Position numbers and translations under genes: made by a program. From assembly GCA_029245025.1 (NCBI GenBank), contig JAQWQC010000002.1, positions 1-64,000 on the forward strand: a stretch of 64,000 bases of DNA, written 5' to 3'. The notes beneath the pieces are model-generated. The model did no database searches. It saw only the letters and a program-made list of their open reading frames with translations, and had not been told where the DNA came from. Source of the stretch: Rhodospirillaceae bacterium. GTDB taxonomy: Bacteria > Pseudomonadota > Alphaproteobacteria > Rhodospirillales > Rhodospirillaceae. How positions within the stretch are numbered: position 1 is the stretch's first letter; each line of letters opens with the position of its first letter. This document shows, piece after piece, positions 1 through 6,951 of the stretch.

Positions 1-168
1 AGCATCCAGAAAATGCTTTCGAAGAATGGCTTAAATGTTATCGATGTTACCGGTCTGACAGTAAATCCGCTGACAATGAAATGGCGACTAAGCGGTGACA
101 CGTCCGTCAATTATATATTACAAGCCATCAAACCGGATATCACTCACGCTCCCAAAGTTACTCGATAG
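1..168 (+). CDS. ubiG: UbiG C-terminal end (ubiquinone O-methyltransferase), partial
   Basis: An open frame enters from the left edge and ends at TAG (166-168), giving the last 55 residues of a protein. The segment with TGLTVNPLT, a Trp-x-Leu-Ser stretch and VNYILQA matches the conserved C-terminus of UbiG, the SAM-dependent O-methyltransferase that acts twice in ubiquinone synthesis. The SAM-binding core lies outside the window. The call rests on this tail alone; the NP-(L/I)-T and D-x-x-VNY motifs are characteristic. Confidence 0.82.
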   Translation, partial: SIQKMLSKNGLNVIDVTGLTVNPLTMKWRLSGDTSVNYILQAIKPDITHAPKVTR

Positions 169-275
169 CGTTACAATTCTTGATTGAGTGGAAGCGCTGG
201 AAGGCTTCTGTTTATTCTCAAGCAAATCCAGTGAAATCAGGGTAATATTATGGTTAAGGCCAAGGAGTACTGTTA

Positions 276-377
276 ATGGCGCCTCGCCGCTCTACCGAGC
301 AGAACAGACCCGAACGAGAATTAACAAGACCCATTAACAGTTGCGGACTTTATCATCGTAAAGGCCAAATTGGTTGA
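276..377 (+). CDS. possible 33-residue small ORF after ubiG
   Basis: ATG at 276 is preceded by AAGGAG (262-267) at a workable spacing. The frame runs 33 codons to TGA and gives a basic, Arg-rich peptide beginning MAPRRSTEQ. An 8-codon frame (250-273) lies just upstream. I recognise no family. It may be chance, or the head of a decayed gene. The rest of 169-405 shows nothing else I can name. Confidence 0.2.
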   Translation: MAPRRSTEQNRPERELTRPINSCGLYHRKGQIG

Positions 378-405
378 CGAAGCTATCACCCTGTTTAACA
401 GTTAT

Positions 406-1227
406 TTAGGCAGATTTGTTCTTTGCTATCGATAATGCAATGAGGCAGTCAGAAAGGCGGTCCCATAACTGTATACGAGCCGTTAACGCATCAATGGAAG
501 CTTGCGCGAATTCTGCCAGTTTTAGCGAATCTTGTGAAATCATTCTCTTGACGAGTTTCCATGCTGCCGGGCCATGCAGCTCTCCATCGACAGTGATATG
601 ACGCTCAAGATAGTAGGATAGCATTGGCGCCATTTCGCGCAGGGCCGGATTGGCTTCAAGCAACCCTCTAAACATACCCGGGACAATTTCCTCTCTCCCT
701 AGAACAAAGCTCGCCAAAGCTTGAACAGTGGATCCACGCATTGCTGTATCAAGAGTGTGGACTACAAATTCTTTCTGTATTTCACCCAGCATTTGAAGAG
801 ACTCAGGAACCTTAAATTCCCCGCGCTTTTGCACTTGCTGGAGAAACTCGGTTATCGGGCGCCCATCCGCTCCGACCTCAAGCATTGCATGCCTATAAAG
901 CTCAAAATGACTAAGAAACGCCAGCTCATCATCACAAATATCTGACTCTTCCTGAAGTACAATTTCATTTATAAGGCGCGCAGCAACAGGGTCATCTGCT
1001 GGTAGCCATGGAACTTTTATACATGTTAAGTCCGCCTGCAATCTCTTCAGAAGAGACATAAAATCCCAAACTGCAAAAACATGAACCTCCATGAAGACAC
1101 GAAGACTCTCGAGATCTTTCACCTGGCCAAAAACGCTGTGCTGATTCAGATGCTTGATAAGAGAAACGATCTCATCAGCAGCCTCAGGCGCTAATCCCAC
1201 CTCTTGCTGAAGAATTCTTATTTGCAC
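406..1227 (-). CDS. DUF3050 family protein (heme-oxygenase-like fold)
   Basis: This 273-residue protein carries the hallmark segments of the DUF3050 family: HVFAVWDFMSLLK (49-61), VPWLP (72-76), INEIVLQEESD (86-96), SHFELY (106-111), GREE (177-180) and YYLERH with a second His at 218. The family belongs to the all-helical heme-oxygenase-like group. His49, His107, His210, His218 and the acidic pairs are candidate metal ligands, which is inference from conservation in this fold. The biochemical role is not established. It stands alone on the minus strand between ubiG and a divergent secreted gene. Confidence 0.85.
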   Translation of the reverse strand: MQIRILQQEVGLAPEAADEIVSLIKHLNQHSVFGQVKDLESLRVFMEVHVFAVWDFMSLLKRLQADLTCIKVPWLPADDPVAARLINEIVLQEESDICDDELAFLSHFELYRHAMLEVGADGRPITEFLQQVQKRGEFKVPESLQMLGEIQKEFVVHTLDTAMRGSTVQALASFVLGREEIVPGMFRGLLEANPALREMAPMLSYYLERHITVDGELHGPAAWKLVKRMISQDSLKLAEFAQASIDALTARIQLWDRLSDCLIALSIAKNKSA

Positions 1228-1276
1228 AAATCAGGCCCTTACCGGAACTAAGTACATCACATCATACTCTAGGGGT

Positions 1277-1459
1277 ATGTATTCGTATGTTCCTAGGCGG
1301 GCCTCTAAGGATCTCTCAGATGTAGCTGCATGGGCGAAGCTACCAAGATTAAATAAACCAACAATAATTAACGAGCGCATAAAAACAGTAATAGAAAGAG
1401 GGCTTTTCACGGATGAACCTTTTATAAACTGCCCAACACTTATAGAAAATAACGACTGA
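1277..1459 (+). CDS. possible 60-residue hypothetical protein
   Basis: This open frame lies in the 332-base gap between the DUF3050 gene and the secreted phosphatase-like gene. ATG is preceded by AGGGGT. The product has a plausible composition (helical Arg/Lys/Glu middle) but no recognisable domain, signal peptide or membrane segment. It could be a real small gene, a fragment, or chance; I see no other content in 1228-1559. Confidence 0.22.
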   Translation: MYSYVPRRASKDLSDVAAWAKLPRLNKPTIINERIKTVIERGLFTDEPFINCPTLIENND

Positions 1460-1559
1460 AGACATTCAGGTTAGGAAGTCAAAGAAATTAGAGTGCCTAT
1501 TTTTATTTGATATCTAATTTTTTGAACAGATTCCATATAAATTGCAGGATAAAATATTT

Positions 1560-2126
1560 ATGAAAGCTTCGATACGTTCTCTGTTGCTTACGATTTTAAT
1601 TTACTTATGTGTTAATCATTCTATGGCGCAAACTAGCTCAATAGAAGACACCCCCAATCAATCTCAATCAATCGCCGATGTAATGAACTACTTTCCAATG
1701 GCAAATGGGGTAGGCACTGCAGGACAACCAACACCTGCGCAGTTTGCGCTAATTAAAGCAGCGGAATATTCAGCAGTCATAAACCTAGCAGTTGCCCAAT
1801 CAGTCAACGCCCTACCAAACGAAGCAAAAATAGTAACAGATTTGGATATGTCTTATCAGCACATACCTGTGCCATGGGATGCGCCCAGCGCGAGCCATTT
1901 AAAAGAATTTTTCGAAGCAATGGATATACTGTCGCAGCAAACAGGTCTAGTTCTCGTTCACTGTGCAGCAAACTACCGAGCGTCTGTCTTTACCTATAAA
2001 TATTTAACGCTCAGACAGGGTTTATCGGAAGAGGATGCAACAACACCACTGCTCAAAGAATGGCTTCCGCAAATGGATGATAATTGGAAAGCAATTATGG
2101 CGTTGAGCCTCGACGATATTGAGTAA
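1560..2126 (+). CDS. secreted tyrosine-phosphatase-like protein
   Basis: A Sec signal peptide (Met-Lys-Ala-Ser, a Leu/Ile-rich core, ending SMAQ) precedes a 160-residue domain of the dual-specificity phosphatase/DUF442-like fold. VLVHCAANYRAS places a Cys (about 135) and Arg (about 140) like a phosphatase P-loop, and PWD upstream resembles the general-acid loop. The loop has only four residues between Cys and Arg, against five in classical tyrosine phosphatases. I recall related bacterial proteins with an HCAAN-x-R-x-S loop, so this is probably a subfamily trait rather than decay. Start: ATG at 1560 has AGGA about 12 bases upstream and opens directly into the signal peptide; a TTG six codons earlier is less likely. 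The substrate is unknown. Confidence 0.72.
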   Translation: MKASIRSLLLTILIYLCVNHSMAQTSSIEDTPNQSQSIADVMNYFPMANGVGTAGQPTPAQFALIKAAEYSAVINLAVAQSVNALPNEAKIVTDLDMSYQHIPVPWDAPSASHLKEFFEAMDILSQQTGLVLVHCAANYRASVFTYKYLTLRQGLSEEDATTPLLKEWLPQMDDNWKAIMALSLDDIE

Positions 2127-2205
2127 CTCCTAACATCAAAAAGTTAGAAGATTAGCGTAGGTCCGTCATATCAAATCAATGATTTCCCACCCCCAGATCA
2201 ATCTT

Positions 2206-2224
2206 AGTAGCTGACGCTACTTTT
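2206..2224 (+). terminator. possible intrinsic terminator after the phosphatase-like gene
   Basis: AGTAGC-TGAC-GCTACT forms a 6-bp stem with a 4-base loop and runs into TTTT. The stem is short and lies about 80 bases after the stop codon, so support is modest. Confidence 0.38.
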
Positions 2225-2310
2225 GACCCCATGCTAGTGCATCCCAAACAAATCCGAGGTCTTCCAGTCAACGTACGTGATCTTAAGATAAAGCTATTTA
2301 AGGCTCGTGA

Positions 2311-3015
2311 TTAAGAAGACTTCTGTCTTTCCAACTCTTTCTTGGCATACCAAATCGCGTCACTATCCATATCGTCTTGCTTCATCATCCAAATTAGATA
2401 ATCACTTGGGATATCCTGCCACCTTGAACCCTTATGCTTTCCAAACGGAATGGTTGGCATATGTTTAGGCTGTTCGGTCCATCCGAGCATTTGCTCAATA
2501 TTAGATTCTTTGAGCAGCTCTGACAGAAGGTGCGCAGTAACCCAAGCATCAGGCCCCGCCCGGTGCGGCGGCATTGCTAGCGCAGCATCGAGCTTTAATC
2601 CTCGCCAATACCGAAGAACTTGATTTGTGTGCCGCGGCGCATCCGGCCAAACATGTAGAGCAACCTTATAGGTGCATATCCATTGCAACTCATCGGTCGC
2701 GTCCTTAGTGATAAACATTTGCTCAAATGCGCAGTTGTGAGCCACGAGAATGTCAGGCGTCTCACCACCCCAAATCGCCTTACGCATCAGCTCTTTCGAG
2801 CAAACAGGGGTGTCTGAATCAAAATCATCTTCGGTTATGTGATGAACAGCCATAGTTTCCGGAGGAATATCATTCAGCGGCCGGTAAAGCCGAGTCATTG
2901 GACGATTAATACGCCAGCCTTCACCTTCAGAAATCACATCGACGCGCCCGATCTCAATGATCTCTGCTGGAGGCTCCGTGCCCGTTGTTTCAATGTCGAT
3001 GACTCTCAGAAGCAT
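2311..3015 (-). CDS. ExoX-like DEDDh 3'-5' exonuclease with C-terminal DUF3820-like domain
   Basis: The 234-residue protein has a DnaQ-type exonuclease domain: DIETTG (7-12, motif I), HNCAFEQMF (93-101, motif II) and HRAGPDAW (151-158, motif III with His151 and Asp156). This is followed by a short C-terminal module around residues 188-225 with IPFGKHKG, W-x-D-I-P-x-x-Y-L-x-W, typical of DUF3820. The same arrangement occurs in exodeoxyribonuclease X, which trims single-stranded and mismatched DNA ends. It lies just downstream of a second nuclease gene on the same strand. Its catalytic residues appear intact. Confidence 0.85.
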   Translation of the reverse strand: MLLRVIDIETTGTEPPAEIIEIGRVDVISEGEGWRINRPMTRLYRPLNDIPPETMAVHHITEDDFDSDTPVCSKELMRKAIWGGETPDILVAHNCAFEQMFITKDATDELQWICTYKVALHVWPDAPRHTNQVLRYWRGLKLDAALAMPPHRAGPDAWVTAHLLSELLKESNIEQMLGWTEQPKHMPTIPFGKHKGSRWQDIPSDYLIWMMKQDDMDSDAIWYAKKELERQKSS

Positions 3016-3105
3016 TTGATTTAACCTGCGTTAATTCCCAATAATTAGAGCCCGGCATATCTTTTAGCAGTACGCCAAATATAGACCACAAATTGGCCAG
3101 CACAC

Positions 3106-4524
3106 TCAGAGGGCTATTAGAAAACGATAGATCTCGACCATCGCGAGGGTATCACGTTCACAATACCGTAAAAGATTATCAGCAATCTCGTCCGCTGCCT
3201 CATCTTTACTTCCGATCAACCGCTCCCAAGTTTCCATGGCTGTCGAGCCATCCTGCACATCGAGGTCTTGGTAATTGAGTTCTGGGCAAACAACAGGCAA
3301 CACCTTCTTTATTGATGTCGAACCATCAAAGCGCGCATCAACATAGGAAGACTTAAATACACCCTCCAAATCGACCATTCGGCTGTTAATGCCAGTCAGA
3401 AATTCAGCCTTTTCAGGGAACCAATTTCCCATTTCTCTATTTTGTTTTTCCTCAAAAGAGGCGTGCCAAGACACAACGCTCCCCTCTTCCCCAAAGTCGG
3501 TCTCCATCTGTTCAATTAGACGTCTTGGTAACTGCGCCTCACGTTCCAAAAATTCCTTGTGCATCAGAGCACCGTCCGCACCAAGAATGTGGAGTGAATA
3601 TTGCACGGGAATATGCTTATGGGGGCTAGCCCTATCTACAAGAGGCACAGCGGACGAATAGGTTTCAAAATCGAAAAAATAGATCGGGAACAATAAACCT
3701 GCGAGAAATTCTTCGATTTCTAAATGGTTAACTTGGGGCTCGCTGGCTTTGGCAGACCGAAGCATCATCTCTTGAGTACTTGATAAAGGATAGGCATCAG
3801 GCACATCATTTAGGTCGAGAATTCCTTTGGCGATAAAGTTGTTTCGCTTTTTGTCATCAAGTCTCGGCAAGCTGTATATTGATTGCTTAGGGACGCCTGG
3901 GTTAAACAATGCGAAGGTATCACAGTGATTAGACCTAGATTTTCTTAGGCAGGAACATCCGTTACGGTCGATATCTGTCTCACCAACAAGTTTTAATGCC
4001 GCATCAATTTCTACTTCTGTTTCACTCGTCAACTCCGCGACACGGTCTGTGACATCCGTAAAAGTGAGAAAAGCACTCGTATCTATCTCACCTTCTCGAC
4101 AGTATTTACCGTTGAGGTGGACGATATAGACACGGTCAATCCTTTGCCCTGCACGCTCGGCACAAATCTTCTGGAAACAGGCATCTTTGATATGGTTGTG
4201 CTTTTTATCTGTCTTTACGCTTGTAGATGATTTGATTTCGTAAAGTATGCACTCACCGTCTGTATTTTTCTCAAGTGCATCAATCCTAGCAAACAAGCCA
4301 TCTTCTGTCTCATACGTTACCTGAAAATCAGCGGTACGCTCCGGATCTTCCTTGAAACTCTGCTTTACGTATCGCTCCACCTCGTATCCCTCGCGAGTAA
4401 TCTTTTGAAGAAACGTGGAGAATTCGCCATGCGGATAAGTATCTGGACTGCGCTTCAGCAGCCAAACTGATTTGGGGCATTTCAAATATTGAATGAAGTC
4501 TGTTTTGGTAATCTGCGTATCCAT
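3106..4524 (-). CDS. DUF2779 protein: Cas4-like PD-(D/E)XK nuclease plus DEDD exonuclease-like domain
   Basis: The 472-residue protein appears to join two nuclease folds. The N-terminal half has a Cas4-like pattern: Cys16 in a CPK motif, Asp82, E96-I-K98 (the E-x-K of the PD-(D/E)XK core) and a late Cys cluster (190, 192, 201). Together these are the usual four ligands of a [4Fe-4S] cluster. The C-terminal half (about 270-472, DUF2779) opens with FFDFET (Asp285, Glu287) and ends with YCERDT, resembling motifs I and III of RNase H-like exonucleases. Function is not characterised; a DNA-end-processing or defence role is inference. It sits among gene remnants and upstream of the ExoX-like gene. 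Confidence 0.75.
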   Translation of the reverse strand: MDTQITKTDFIQYLKCPKSVWLLKRSPDTYPHGEFSTFLQKITREGYEVERYVKQSFKEDPERTADFQVTYETEDGLFARIDALEKNTDGECILYEIKSSTSVKTDKKHNHIKDACFQKICAERAGQRIDRVYIVHLNGKYCREGEIDTSAFLTFTDVTDRVAELTSETEVEIDAALKLVGETDIDRNGCSCLRKSRSNHCDTFALFNPGVPKQSIYSLPRLDDKKRNNFIAKGILDLNDVPDAYPLSSTQEMMLRSAKASEPQVNHLEIEEFLAGLLFPIYFFDFETYSSAVPLVDRASPHKHIPVQYSLHILGADGALMHKEFLEREAQLPRRLIEQMETDFGEEGSVVSWHASFEEKQNREMGNWFPEKAEFLTGINSRMVDLEGVFKSSYVDARFDGSTSIKKVLPVVCPELNYQDLDVQDGSTAMETWERLIGSKDEAADEIADNLLRYCERDTLAMVEIYRFLIAL

Positions 4525-4542
4525 GCTCCTACAGCTCCTCTT

Positions 4543-4704
4543 CTATTGTTGATGCCCCAACTCGTAATCAACTAAAGCAGTATCGTAATATAAGTCGTCC
4601 CGACAGCTTATCCGAGCATCAATTACTTTTCTTTCTTCCTCGGGAAGGTTGCGGCCGAAGAACCCGAATACCAGCCCTTCTAGGCACTTTTCAATTTGAA
4701 CACT
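4543..4704 (-). pseudogene. protein-like C-terminal remnant, unidentified
   Basis: On the minus strand 53 sense codons run from a TAG (4705-4707) to a TAG at 4543, without any ATG, GTG or TTG start. The translation (for example FGFFGRNLPEEER and a CRDDLYYDT stretch) has a normal protein composition and ends 18 bases before the DUF2779 start. It may be the tail of a deleted gene once co-transcribed with that nuclease. I recognise no family, and chance remains possible. Confidence 0.35.
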
Positions 4705-4712
4705 CTAAGCAA

Positions 4713-4771
4713 CAGTTAGAATGACCCCTACATCTAAAGGATGAATCTATCTATAGCAGTTAGAATCACCC
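4713..4771. repeat. 15-bp direct repeat, two copies
   Basis: CAGTTAGAATGACCC (4713-4727) and CAGTTAGAATCACCC (4757-4771) match at 14 of 15 positions and start 44 bases apart. They lie between the two gene fragments. They could be operator half-sites or duplicated debris; nothing shows which. Confidence 0.5.
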
Positions 4772-4794
4772 TTAGAGGGCGACGGCTCTGAGCC

Positions 4795-5106
4795 TTATGC
4801 TTTGTTAGAGCCTTTGGCTTTTCCCCAATCGAAACCAAGCGCATTGAGCTTCGCTATCCGATCATCGGCAAGACGTCTGGCCTTAAACCTTTGGCGTTGG
4901 TCGGAGCACCAGATGCCGAGCTTGTAACCATCATCGGTTTCATGTTTTGTCTCAACTAAGCAATCGCCGTTACGTTCCTTGTAAGCCTTGAGGTGCTCGT
5001 AGCCATTAGTCCAGTCGAATTCATGCCGATCCCAGACAAATCCCAGGTCCTCAATTTTTTTGACCCGATCAACGGTCTGAACATCGCAAACTCCAATCGG
5101 ACTCAC
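4795..5106 (-). pseudogene. helicase-associated domain fragment
   Basis: This frame of about 103 residues contains the spacing of helicase-associated (HA) domains: W-x-x-x-Y-x-x-L, a Gly-Asp-Cys-Leu-Val stretch, LGIWCSDQRQRFK, and L-x-x-L-GFDW at the end, preceded by a second LGFVWD that would close a previous repeat. HA domains normally follow a large helicase, often on mobile elements. Here the frame begins immediately after an in-frame TGA with only a GTG, and no helicase lies upstream. I read it as the leftover C-terminus of a deleted gene; a free-standing small HA protein is possible. Confidence 0.6.
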
Positions 5107-5175
5107 TCAATCAAAGAAGGCGCGGAACAGGAAAATACTTGAACGGGCCATGAAAAAAATTCGCCCGGATTCAAA

Positions 5176-5219
5176 AAGTGTCCAACATTTAAAGGGCACC
5201 GAAACACAAAGTGTCCAAC
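5176..5219. repeat. duplicated AAGTGTCCAAC motif, like an IS3-family end
   Basis: AAGTGTCCAAC occurs at 5176-5186 and again at 5209-5219 in the same orientation. From memory, the reverse complement GTTGGACACTT resembles the outer end of many IS3-family insertion sequences. No transposase is present. With the fragments alongside and tRNA-Glu next door, this may be the scar of former insertions. Confidence 0.35.
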
Positions 5220-5260
5220 TGCCCGATAAGGTATTGAAATGACTCACCTAAATAATGAGG

Positions 5261-5336
5261 TGGCGTCCCCTAGGGGATTCGAACCCCTGTCGCCGCCGTG
5301 AAAGGGCGGTGTCCTAGGCCTCTAGACGAAGGGGAC
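5261..5336 (-). tRNA. tRNA-Glu (anticodon TTC)
   Basis: The minus strand reads GTCCCCTTCGTCTAGAGG at the 5' end, an anticodon arm CCGCC-CTTTCAC-GGCGG, a T arm with GGTTCGAATCC and a 3' end pairing back to GTCCCC, followed by G and an encoded CCA. The 7-bp acceptor stem is complete. It borders the decayed region on its 3' side, the usual place for integrase-driven insertions. Confidence 0.96.
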
Positions 5337-5561
5337 CTAGCGAAGAAGCGAGTTTCTACCGGCTCCTGGCCCTTCGCGCAAGCCCGGAAATGAGCCCTGT
5401 GTCTATGAACGGGTTAAGCGCCGAGGGCGCCCTCTCACTGTGGCCGTTCGATCATTGCCAGCCCTGGCGTCAACCGCTAAAACTCGGTTAATAGAAAACA
5501 GGCTCACCTGCGGGTTTTGCTTTCTCACGACACCGCAGTGCGCCCACACACAGAATGTGCT

Positions 5562-6113
5562 ATGGTTGATCTTGCTTCTCGCTCCCCACATAAAGACGCC
5601 GTTATACGCGATGCCACCGGCGCGGATATGGCGGCTGTTGCCTCGATCTACGCACATTATGTCGAATCCAGCGCCGCGACCTTTGAAGTGGAACCTCCGA
5701 CAACTGACGATATGAAGCACCGCTTTGAAGAACTCACTGGAAACGGCATGCCCTATATTATCGCAACAACTGGGGAGCAGATTGTTGGATTTGCCTATTT
5801 GGGGCCATATCGCAGTCGGTGGGGCTACAGGTACACTGTGGAAGATTCGGTGTACGTAAGCCAAAATCACCTTGGCAAAGGAATCGGAAAAGCGCTGCTC
5901 AAAACGCTCATTAAACAAGCAACATCACGTGGCTTCCGACAGATGATTTCCGTTATTGGAGACTCTGCCAATGCCTCTTCCATCGCCCTTCATAGTCAGT
6001 TGGGATTCAAAGTGATCGGAGCTTTGCCCTCAACAGGCCGCAAGTTTGATCGATGGATTGATAGCGTATTGATGCAACGCCCCTTGGGTGACGGCAACAC
6101 CACCTCCCCTTAA
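5562..6113 (+). CDS. GNAT N-acetyltransferase, phosphinothricin/methionine-sulfoximine type
   Basis: This 183-residue GNAT protein has the features of the Pat/MddA group: an N-terminal I-R-D-A-T start, IYAHYVESSAATFE, the middle AYLGPYRSRWGYRYTVEDSVYV and the acetyl-CoA loop LGKGIGKALL, then a Gly-Phe near the C-terminus. Members acetylate the amino group of glutamate analogues or methionine derivatives; the natural substrate here is unknown. ATG at 5562 begins the conserved region closely; an in-frame start 15 codons earlier would add an unconserved tail. It converges on the HdeA-like gene across a shared hairpin. Confidence 0.85.
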   Translation: MVDLASRSPHKDAVIRDATGADMAAVASIYAHYVESSAATFEVEPPTTDDMKHRFEELTGNGMPYIIATTGEQIVGFAYLGPYRSRWGYRYTVEDSVYVSQNHLGKGIGKALLKTLIKQATSRGFRQMISVIGDSANASSIALHSQLGFKVIGALPSTGRKFDRWIDSVLMQRPLGDGNTTSP

Positions 6114-6118
6114 AGCGA

Positions 6119-6142
6119 AGGGCCCGCACAAGGCGGGCCTTT
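6119..6142. terminator. bidirectional-looking terminator hairpin
   Basis: GGCCCGC (6121-6127) pairs with GCGGGCC (6133-6139) around a 5-base loop, followed by TTT. It lies 6 bases after the GNAT stop and before the end of the convergent gene, so it may serve both. Confidence 0.65.
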
Positions 6143-6166
6143 GCAACAAAAGATAGATCAAGATCT

Positions 6167-6802
6167 CTATTGTGGCGAAACCATTGGCGCAACGGCTGCT
6201 GTTAGATTGAAAAATGAAAACTCACGGTTCTTCGCACAATTGCCAGCAATCGCTCCAGTTATTGCAGGCTTATTCTCAACGGGGATCATCAAATCAGGAT
6301 CTTCCGTATTCACATAGCCCTGAACAAATGCAAACGCCCATACGTCAGCCAGGTCGGCTTTGAGTACATCAGCAGCTGCTCCTTCGCGACCATCCGCGTA
6401 ATCTCCACACATATAGGTCTGTGGATTGAAGTCATTGCTCAACGTATTCGGAAGATCACGGCGACGATCCGATGAAACGAATTCAGAAACCGTCAGGAGT
6501 GTCACCTCAGGATTTTCGCGGCATTTTGAAAGTACTGCACCGATAGCTTTTTCTTCAGCATCGCTTTCGTCCGTCCATTCTAATTTTTCACGGCCCGTGT
6601 AGTTACCAGCCATGTAGCCCATAATCCAAATTCGAGCGAGATCAGCGCGACCTTTGTTGGTGGCTCCGTCGCCTTGTCCATTCACGAAATCAAGGCAGCG
6701 CATATTTGCAGGATCGAAATCGCCTGTTTGCGCCTGAGCTGAGCTGAGCCAAAGCCCTAAAGCCATAGTGGCTGCGCCTAAAATTTGGATCGTTTTGACC
6801 AT
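6167..6802 (-). CDS. periplasmic protein with two HdeA-like repeats
   Basis: The chosen ATG (6802) has GGGGGA upstream and opens a clear signal peptide ending SAQAQ; a frame 22 codons longer would bury it. The mature protein of about 185 residues holds two similar halves. Each starts with a Cys in a (M/Y)-x-C-x-D or CLDF-type motif, continues with an A-x-(I/V)-W-x-x-(G/A)-x-x-x-G-Y helix and ends with a second Cys (SKCREN, GNCAKN). This spacing resembles HdeA/HdeB acid-stress chaperones with one disulfide each. The duplication within one chain is unusual. The chaperone role is inferred from fold resemblance only. Confidence 0.6.
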   Translation of the reverse strand: MVKTIQILGAATMALGLWLSSAQAQTGDFDPANMRCLDFVNGQGDGATNKGRADLARIWIMGYMAGNYTGREKLEWTDESDAEEKAIGAVLSKCRENPEVTLLTVSEFVSSDRRRDLPNTLSNDFNPQTYMCGDYADGREGAAADVLKADLADVWAFAFVQGYVNTEDPDLMIPVENKPAITGAIAGNCAKNREFSFFNLTAAVAPMVSPQ

Positions 6803-6951
6803 GGAAAAGTCCCCCATTTGATTACCTGAAGGCCAGTTCTGCGCGGCCTTTCGAGCGGAACGTCGCATGCAGCGTTCGGGGTGTCAACGGGCTCTAGAAG
6901 AGCAGTATTACCGTCAGAGGCTCTCCCATGACCGCAGAATACTGCCATAAG

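Noticed and set aside
5403-5918. 171-residue minus-strand frame overlapping the GNAT gene
   Set aside because: It lies antisense to a clear acetyltransferase and has no recognisable motif.
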